Both the position numbers and the translations under genes were made by a program. A model generated the notes under the pieces. The model was not told the origin of the DNA. It did not search any database and saw only the letters and a list, made by a program, of their open reading frames with translations. This document shows positions 59,625 to 64,000 of a stretch of 64,000 nt of DNA, piece by piece (the stretch's first letter is position 1; each line of letters opens with the position of its first letter). The stretch lies in the NCBI GenBank assembly GCA_902492935.1, contig CABUNJ010000007.1, positions 34,352-98,351 of the forward strand. Direction: 5' to 3'. This DNA comes from an uncultured Collinsella sp. (GTDB lineage: Bacteria > Actinomycetota > Coriobacteriia > Coriobacteriales > Coriobacteriaceae).

Positions 59625-59710
59625 GGTAAAACTCTTGACAGTTTTACCAATTTGGGTTTCAAAATTGTTTGGTTGACGTTGGGTAAAACGTTTTTAGCAG
59701 GTTGTTTACC
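59625..59710. promoter_or_regulatory. Divergent glgB / HAD control region with repeated GGTAAAAC motifs
   Basis: GGTAAAAC-N8-GTTTTACC (59625-59648) flanks a perfect TTGACA (59635-59640); GGGTAAAACGTTTTT (59681-59695) and GTTTACC (59704-59710) follow. TTGACA with an AT-rich -10 near 59658-59665 would drive the plus-strand HAD gene; glgB reads the other way. The arrangement looks like operators over a promoter. The remaining gap sequence (59403-59624) shows no gene. Confidence 0.5.
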
Positions 59711-59733
59711 ATTTGACATCGAAAGGTTCGTTT

Positions 59734-60423
59734 ATGTCCCATACCGCCGCTCCCAAGGTTGCTTTTATTTTCGATTGCGACGGCACACTGGTTAATAGCA
59801 CCCCCGTTTGGGCCTATGCCCAGCCCGAGTTATTGCACCGCCACGGTGTCGACGTGACGGTCGATGATTTTGCCCAGTTTGAGCATCTGTCGCTGGAGGA
59901 TGAGTGCCAGGCCTACCACGACACGTGGGGCATTGGCGCGAATGGCGAGGAGCTGTATCGCGAGCTGAGCGACATTCTGATCGATGGCTACTCCAAGGTG
60001 CCGCCGCGCGAGGGGCTCCAGGCTTTTTTGGAGCAGGCGAAGGCGGCCGGTATTGCCATGTGCGTTGCCACATCCACGCCGGCCGAGCTGGTTAAGTCCG
60101 CGCTCGCTGGTGCCGGGCTCGACGCCTACATGGAATTTGTTACCACGACAGGCGAGGCGGGACGCTCCAAGCAGTTCCCCGACGTATACGAGCTGGCGCT
60201 GCGCCGTCTGGAGGAGCGCCATGGGCACAAGTTTGAGCGTGCATGGGTGTTTGAGGATGCCGTCTTTGGCCTAAAGAGCTCTGGCACCGCCGGCTTTAAG
60301 CGTGTAGGTATTTATGACCCGCACGGCCGTATGAAGCGCGACGACGTGCGCGCCAACTGCGACATCTTTATCGACAGCTACGAAGAACTTGACCTGGCCC
60401 GCGTGCTGGCGTTTGAGGGATAG
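59734..60423 (+). CDS. HAD-superfamily hydrolase, beta-phosphoglucomutase-like
   Basis: A 229-residue protein. FIFDCDGTLVNSTPVWAYA is HAD motif I; VATSTPAELVKSAL motif II; GRSKQFPDVY and WVFEDAVFGLKSSGTAG motifs III-IV. The helical cap places it in the DhaJ/PGMB phosphatase group acting on small sugar phosphates or nucleotides. ATG 59734 has GAAAGG at 59721-59726. Position opposite glgB suggests carbohydrate use, but the substrate is unknown. Confidence 0.85.
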   Translation: MSHTAAPKVAFIFDCDGTLVNSTPVWAYAQPELLHRHGVDVTVDDFAQFEHLSLEDECQAYHDTWGIGANGEELYRELSDILIDGYSKVPPREGLQAFLEQAKAAGIAMCVATSTPAELVKSALAGAGLDAYMEFVTTTGEAGRSKQFPDVYELALRRLEERHGHKFERAWVFEDAVFGLKSSGTAGFKRVGIYDPHGRMKRDDVRANCDIFIDSYEELDLARVLAFEG

Positions 60424-60432
60424 GCGAGGGCT

Positions 60433-61074
60433 GTGGCTTGCAAGGTATTAGTGGTCTGCGGCTCGCCCGTGGTGGCGAGCGCGGATCTGTTGCGTAGGCT
60501 AGCGGGGGAGTGCGATCACGTTGTCGCCGTGGACCGTGGACTCGACGCGCTGCTGGGCGCCGGCCTGAGCTGTGACGTGTATGTGGGGGATGCCGACACG
60601 GTGAGTGATGCGGGTCGTGCGTTGGTCGATGCCGCTACCGACTTTGAAGTTGAGCGGCACGACCCCTACAAGGACTATACCGATCTTGCGCTAGCGCTCG
60701 ATTCCGTTCGCCGTCGTTGGCCGGGTGCCGACGTGGTTGCGACTTGCGCTACGGGCGGCCGTCCCGATATGGCCCTGTCTGTGTTAGGGCTACTGGCTGG
60801 CTATGCGGATGCCCCCGTCTGGTTCGAAGAAGACGAAGTGACGGCCAGAATCCTGCACCAGGACGAAACCTGGACCATCGAAAACGCTGAGGGCAAGACG
60901 TTCTCCATTATCGCCATTGCCCCCAACACCGTGGTAAGCGAACACGGCCTAGAATGGGAGCTAGACCACAGCCCCCTGGGCCTGTTGGCCGACACGGGCA
61001 TCAGCAACGTCGTCAGGTCAACAGCCACAATCCAAGTCCACACTGGCACCGCCATCGCTTACCTCTATAAGTAA
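60433..61074 (+). CDS. thiN: Thiamine pyrophosphokinase
   Basis: A 213-residue protein. HVVAVDRGLDALLGAGL, CDVYVGDADTVS, HDPYKDYTDLALALDSV (metal-binding Asp) and ATCATGGRPDMALSVLGLL match the TPK fold that forms thiamine diphosphate from thiamine and ATP. GTG 60433 follows GCGAGGG, 9 bp after the HAD stop, so the two are probably cotranscribed. Confidence 0.88.
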   Translation: MACKVLVVCGSPVVASADLLRRLAGECDHVVAVDRGLDALLGAGLSCDVYVGDADTVSDAGRALVDAATDFEVERHDPYKDYTDLALALDSVRRRWPGADVVATCATGGRPDMALSVLGLLAGYADAPVWFEEDEVTARILHQDETWTIENAEGKTFSIIAIAPNTVVSEHGLEWELDHSPLGLLADTGISNVVRSTATIQVHTGTAIAYLYK

Positions 61075-61191
61075 GGGCTATCGCATCAGGGTTTTATCGG
61101 GACGGTGGATAGAAATAAGCGCTCGAAGAGTGATTATTTCTGCCCCGTCCCAGGAAAACCCGTAAGTAAGAGATTCAACCCAAAAAAATCC

Positions 61192-61220
61192 TTGCATCAA
61201 AGAAAGTCTTCCCCTATAGT
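61192..61220 (+). promoter_or_regulatory. Sigma-70 promoter for tRNA-Ala
   Basis: TTGCAT (61192-61197), 17-bp spacer, TATAGT (61215-61220), 13 bp before the tRNA. Confidence 0.8.
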
Positions 61221-61233
61221 ATCTCCTCGTCAC

Positions 61234-61309
61234 GGGGGCGTAGCTCAGCTGGGAGAGCGCTTGACTGGCAGTCAAGAGGTCAGGGGTTCGATCCCCCTCG
61301 TCTCCACCA
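61234..61309 (+). tRNA. tRNA-Ala(GGC)
   Basis: A complete cloverleaf: acceptor GGGGGCG with CGTCTCC including the G3-U70 pair that marks alanine tRNAs, anticodon loop CTGGCAG (anticodon GGC), T arm AGGGG-TTCGATC-CCCCT, encoded CCA. It decodes GCC and GCT. Confidence 0.95.
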
Positions 61310-61319
61310 TCGTGAATGC

Positions 61320-61350
61320 AAAGGCCTTCGGGAAATCGAGGGCCTTTTTT
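61320..61350 (+). terminator. Rho-independent terminator after tRNA-Ala
   Basis: AAAGGCC...TCG pairs with CGA...GGCCTTT (61320-61330 with 61337-61347), followed by TTTTTT. Confidence 0.85.
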
Positions 61351-61768
61351 CATGCCGAAATGCCTCGCGCCACAAACCCAATCCACACCAACAAAAAGTT
61401 GCACAATTTATTTCCCATATCTGTACATAGTTTGTTAGCCAAACGCGATTATCGGCGCAGCTCACTGCTTCAATTAGATTTCAGGCACGCTCCCAATCAC
61501 CGCCAATACTTCATTAACCTGCATCAACGTGAACAACATCCCAAAACAACCCCCTTGAACACGCAAAATGAACGATATGTTGTCCACCACAAGCCAAATC
61601 AGTTTCGCTAACAGCTTGTGCTAGGATACCTAACGTTACATGAGTTCAACTGTGCTCGCGGCTCCAGCAAGTCGCAAAACGCAGGGTCGATCAGCATCCG
61701 GCCGTAACGGCGGTGCCAGAAACACCACGAGCTCCAATAAAGAAGTCATGCGTCGTTGTTTATTTGTG
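61351..61768. other. Gene-free AT-richer stretch before the polysaccharide locus
   Basis: No reading frame with coding character or RNA gene is seen. Base composition is visibly lower in GC than the surroundings, typical of the upstream edge of a capsule or exopolysaccharide region. Confidence 0.5.
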
Positions 61769-61797
61769 TTGAGTTAATTCCCTAGTTCAAATAATTA
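61769..61797 (+). promoter_or_regulatory. Candidate promoter of the polysaccharide operon
   Basis: TTGAGT (61769-61774), 17-bp spacer, TAATTA (61792-61797). Transcription from here would give a ~285-nt leader before the NusG-like gene. Confidence 0.5.
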
Positions 61798-61827
61798 GTA
61801 GATTGCATGTCAAAACGTAGCAGTCTT

Positions 61828-61927
61828 CCAGCTGTTTGCGTGCGATTCAGTTTTGTACCCGCTTGACTGGGTCGCACGCAGGCAGCTGGAGTCGCGGTCA
61901 TTTTGCGATACACGTCCGCGTCTCCAG
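61828..61927 (+). promoter_or_regulatory. Structured leader RNA upstream of the NusG paralogue
   Basis: Hairpin 1: CCAGCTG-TTT-GCGTGCGA (61828-61845) pairs with TCGCACGC-AGG-CAGCTGG (61872-61889), two stems around a 3x3 internal loop. Hairpin 2: CTGGAGTCGCGG (61886-61897) pairs, one mismatch, with CCGCGTCTCCAG (61916-61927). The hairpins share four bases so cannot both form fully. Position just after the candidate promoter suits an antiterminator loading site. Confidence 0.6.
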
Positions 61928-62086
61928 CAACTGCGCTTATACATACCGTTCACGGTGGGGCAGAGCCACGTGCTTGTCTAACTGGGCTCAGGGTTTGAAT
62001 ATGGAGCGCCTTCGCGCACAAGCGCCCTGGCGAAGCCATACACAAACCCCGCGAGCCACACGTAAGACAGCAAGGGGGTGGTGCTC

Positions 62087-62632
62087 GTGTGGTATGTGAT
62101 CCAGGTCATTAACGGTCGCGAAGACGTAATGCGCGAGCGCATCGAGCGCATGGTGCCGGCGAGCGCCATGCAGGAGCTCTTTTATCCCCAATTTCAAACC
62201 GAGATTAAAGTTCACGGCGAATGGGTCAATACGACCAAGCCGCTCTTTCCCGGTTATCTTATCTGCGACACGGTAGATCCCCGCACCGTGCAACAGTGTC
62301 TGCTGCGCATGGATGACTTCGCCCGGGTGCTTGCCCAAGACAGTCAGTTTGTGCCGCTGGCAAAAGAAGAGGTTCAGCTTATTGGCGGATTTACGCATAG
62401 GGGAGACCGCGTAGTGCCCATGAGCGAGGCCCTAAAAGACGGCGACCAGGTCGTAGTTACGGCTGGTCCGCTGCTGGGACACGAAGGCCTTATCAAAACC
62501 ATTAACAGACGCAAGAGCACTGCTTATTTGGAGCTCAACCTGTGCGGCCGACGCGTAACTACGCGCGTTGGCCTTGCCGTGCTTTCGGCCGAGCAGCGCG
62601 CAATGCGAAACCTTAAAAAGGCGATCGCCTAG
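62087..62632 (+). CDS. NusG-paralogue transcription antiterminator (LoaP/UpxY type)
   Basis: A 181-residue protein. WYVIQVINGREDVMRERIER starts the NGN domain, with KPLFPGYLICD in its core; the C-terminal KOW domain has KDGDQVVVTAGPLLGHEGLI. Specialised NusG paralogues head long polysaccharide or antibiotic operons and let RNA polymerase pass terminators; here it precedes two sugar transferases. GTG 62087 is chosen because AAGGGGG lies nine bases upstream; GTGs at 62078 and 62081 are possible. The housekeeping nusG would be elsewhere. Confidence 0.85.
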   Translation: MWYVIQVINGREDVMRERIERMVPASAMQELFYPQFQTEIKVHGEWVNTTKPLFPGYLICDTVDPRTVQQCLLRMDDFARVLAQDSQFVPLAKEEVQLIGGFTHRGDRVVPMSEALKDGDQVVVTAGPLLGHEGLIKTINRRKSTAYLELNLCGRRVTTRVGLAVLSAEQRAMRNLKKAIA

Positions 62633-62698
62633 CTGCAGACGGTCGCTATTCAGAACAGGAAGGACCCCCGACCCGGGGACGAAGTGTTGGGAGAGAAC

Positions 62699-63448
62699 GT
62701 GTCGGATAAAACAGAATATGCAACGGATGCGCCCGCGGGAGCGGCACTGATTGCTCAGGCCATGGACCGGCGCGAGGGCGCCGGCCGTTACAAGGCCATG
62801 CAATCCATCATGGACTGGGACCGCTCGCGCTTGGCATATAGGGCAGTGAAGCGCGCATTCGACATCGTGTTCAGCGGTGCCGTGCTCGTCGTCATCGCTG
62901 TGCCCAGCCTGGTGCTGGCCGCGGCCATCCGACTGGAGAGCGAGGGCAGCCCCTTCTATAGTCAGATCCGCGTTGGCCGCACCCGTCCCGACGGTAGTTT
63001 GACTACCTTCCGCATGTGGAAGTTCCGCTCCATGTACAAGGACGCCGACGAGCGCCTCGCCGAGCTCAGGGAGCAGAACGAGATCGCCGGCGCCATGTTC
63101 AAGATGAAGAATGACCCGCGTGTCACCAAGATTGGAAAGTTCATCCGCAAGCACTCCATCGACGAGTTCCCGCAGTTCCTGAACGTGTTCATGGGTCAGA
63201 TGTCCGTCGTCGGCCCGCGCCCGCCGCTGCCCAACGAGGTCGCGGAGTATACCGAGTACGACCTGCAGCGCTTGGCTGTGAAGCCGGGCGTTACCGGCTG
63301 GTGGCAGGTGACTGACCGCAACGATACCGACTTCGACGGCATGGTCCGCCGTGATTTGGAGTATATCGCCAAGCGTGGCGTGGTCACGGACCTGAAGATT
63401 GTGGTGCTCACGGTCGTCGAAATCATAACGGGGGGGGGTGCCTGCTAG
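62699..63448 (+). CDS. Initiating sugar-phosphate transferase for exopolysaccharide (WbaP/CpsE-like C-terminal type)
   Basis: A 249-residue membrane enzyme loading the first sugar phosphate onto undecaprenyl phosphate. A polar N-terminus precedes one hydrophobic segment (VFSGAVLVVIAVPSLVLAAA). The catalytic part has FRMWKFRSMYKDADE, NDPRVTKIGKFIRKHSIDE, FPQFLNVFMGQMSVVGPRPP and VKPGVTGWWQVTDRND. GTG 62699 with GGGAGAG upstream is preferred over GTG 62684. The 3' end runs through nine Gs, giving IITGGGAC. Confidence 0.9.
   Translation: MSDKTEYATDAPAGAALIAQAMDRREGAGRYKAMQSIMDWDRSRLAYRAVKRAFDIVFSGAVLVVIAVPSLVLAAAIRLESEGSPFYSQIRVGRTRPDGSLTTFRMWKFRSMYKDADERLAELREQNEIAGAMFKMKNDPRVTKIGKFIRKHSIDEFPQFLNVFMGQMSVVGPRPPLPNEVAEYTEYDLQRLAVKPGVTGWWQVTDRNDTDFDGMVRRDLEYIAKRGVVTDLKIVVLTVVEIITGGGAC
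63430..63438 (+). repeat. Poly-G tract (9 G) at the 3' end of the sugar transferase gene
   Basis: Nine consecutive Gs sit five codons before the stop. Loss of one G would extend the protein by ~14 residues to a stop at 63495-63497, overlapping the next start; gain of one would read to a stop about 36 bp later. It could be a slippage site or a sequencing-error hotspot. Confidence 0.8.
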
Positions 63449-63489
63449 AGGCATCTCCCGAGACTTTTCCCTTGGCGGGGTGCTAGCCC

Positions 63490-63984
63490 ATGCCTAGGAA
63501 ACCTACGGGGACCCTCTTCTACCGCATATGCAAGAGAACGTTCGATATAGCCTTCAGCGCCGGATGCACCGCGGTGCTGGCGATACCCATAGCCTGTGTC
63601 TGCGCCGCGATTTGCGCGGAGTCGCCGGGCTGCCCGGTCTATACACAGGAACGCGTGGGCAGGGGAGGCCGGGTGATTCGCGTGCTTAAGCTTCGCAGCA
63701 TGGTCGCCGATGCAAACAACGTGCGTAAGTATTTGAACCCCGAGCAGCTGCACCAGTGGGAGGTGGAGCGCAAGGTCGATAACGACCCACGCATCACAAA
63801 GGTGGGCCAGTTCATCCGCAAGTGCTCCTTCGACGAGATACCGCAGTTCCTCAACGTGCTCAAGGGCGATCTGTCCGTGATCGGCCCGCGCCCCATCACG
63901 CGCGACGAGCTGGAACAGCACTTCTCCGAAGAGGAGAAGGAAGAGGGCTCTTCGGTGGTTTCTGTGGGAGAGATTCCGGCATAG
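63490..63984 (+). CDS. Second sugar-phosphate transferase, C-terminally truncated or frameshifted
   Basis: A 164-residue reading frame. RICKRTFDIAFSAGCTAVLA and a hydrophobic segment start the protein; LKLRSMVADANNVRK, NDPRITKVGQFIRKCSFDE and GDLSVIGPRPITRDELEQHF are the catalytic blocks. After EEEK the frame becomes unrelated (EEGSSVVSVGEIPA) and stops; the expected PGITGxWQV...RND block and C-terminus, ~50 residues, are absent. The -1/+1 frames downstream hold a possible trace (GIGPAQR), hinting at decay. The window ends 16 bp later. Confidence 0.75.
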   Translation: MPRKPTGTLFYRICKRTFDIAFSAGCTAVLAIPIACVCAAICAESPGCPVYTQERVGRGGRVIRVLKLRSMVADANNVRKYLNPEQLHQWEVERKVDNDPRITKVGQFIRKCSFDEIPQFLNVLKGDLSVIGPRPITRDELEQHFSEEEKEEGSSVVSVGEIPA

Positions 63985-64000
63985 GCCCAGCTCAGCGGGC

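Noticed and set aside
1..64000. CRISPR array or defence island
   Set aside because: No regularly spaced short direct repeats and no Cas, restriction or toxin-antitoxin genes were recognised; intergenic repeats are palindromes at distant sites.

Overview
The window looks like chromosome of a high-GC, Gram-positive gut anaerobe of the Coriobacteriia, most probably Collinsella or a close relative. This is inferred from protein style, the combined glycogen, MacAB and serine dehydratase gene set, and the mono-dispersed intergenic palindromes; no 16S gene is present. Coding is dense, with few gaps over 300 bp.

Layout. 1-7,480: two tandem PfkB-family sugar-phosphate kinases (the first cut by the window start), CCA-adding enzyme, two identical tRNA-Glu genes, an LPG-synthase-TM-type membrane protein, a TetR regulator and a minus-strand radical SAM protein. 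7,613-29,671: a cobalamin block bounded by a perfect 21-bp direct repeat. Its left arm (minus strand, behind a cobalamin riboswitch) encodes an exported CbiK-type cobaltochelatase, a small NEAT-like lipoprotein, a substrate-binding lipoprotein with an extra N-terminal NEAT-like domain, a FecCD permease and an ATPase with an unusual C-terminal domain. Its right arm (plus strand) is a tightly overlapping run cbiF-cbiD-[cbiL remnant]-cbiG-cbiH-cbiET-cbiA-cobT-cobU-cobS-cobU/cobC fusion-cbiB-cobD-cbiP-cobO-cbiC-cbiJ. It is almost a complete anaerobic route from cobalt insertion to the finished cobamide, except that cbiL is reduced to 77 codons by an in-frame internal deletion. An IstA-like transposase scrap sits at the right edge.

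29,733-45,871: a MacA/MacB-type exporter operon, an L,D-transpeptidase, L-serine dehydratase, metK, gltX, priA, def, fmt and rsmB, interspersed with long perfect or near-perfect intergenic palindromes. 46,013-59,402: a minus-strand glycogen locus (glgB-glgP-glgC-glgD-glgA, then a GH13-GH77 fusion enzyme). Here glycogen synthase carries a ~273-residue and branching enzyme a ~76-residue Lys/Ala/Thr-rich basic tail. The promoter regions of the GH13-GH77 gene and of glgB share GGTAAAAC-type motifs. 59,734-61,309: a HAD hydrolase, thiamine pyrophosphokinase and tRNA-Ala. 61,351-64,000: start of an exopolysaccharide/capsule locus, with a long structured leader, a NusG-paralogue antiterminator (LoaP/UpxY type) and two initiating sugar-phosphate transferases. 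The first has a poly-G tract at its 3' end and the second lacks the normal C-terminus.

Most notable: the repeat-bounded cobalamin block with its self-deleted cbiL, the CobU-like/CobC fusion, the parallel histone-like tails on two glycogen enzymes, the dispersed palindrome family with changing but self-complementary centres, and the hairpin leader ahead of the NusG paralogue.
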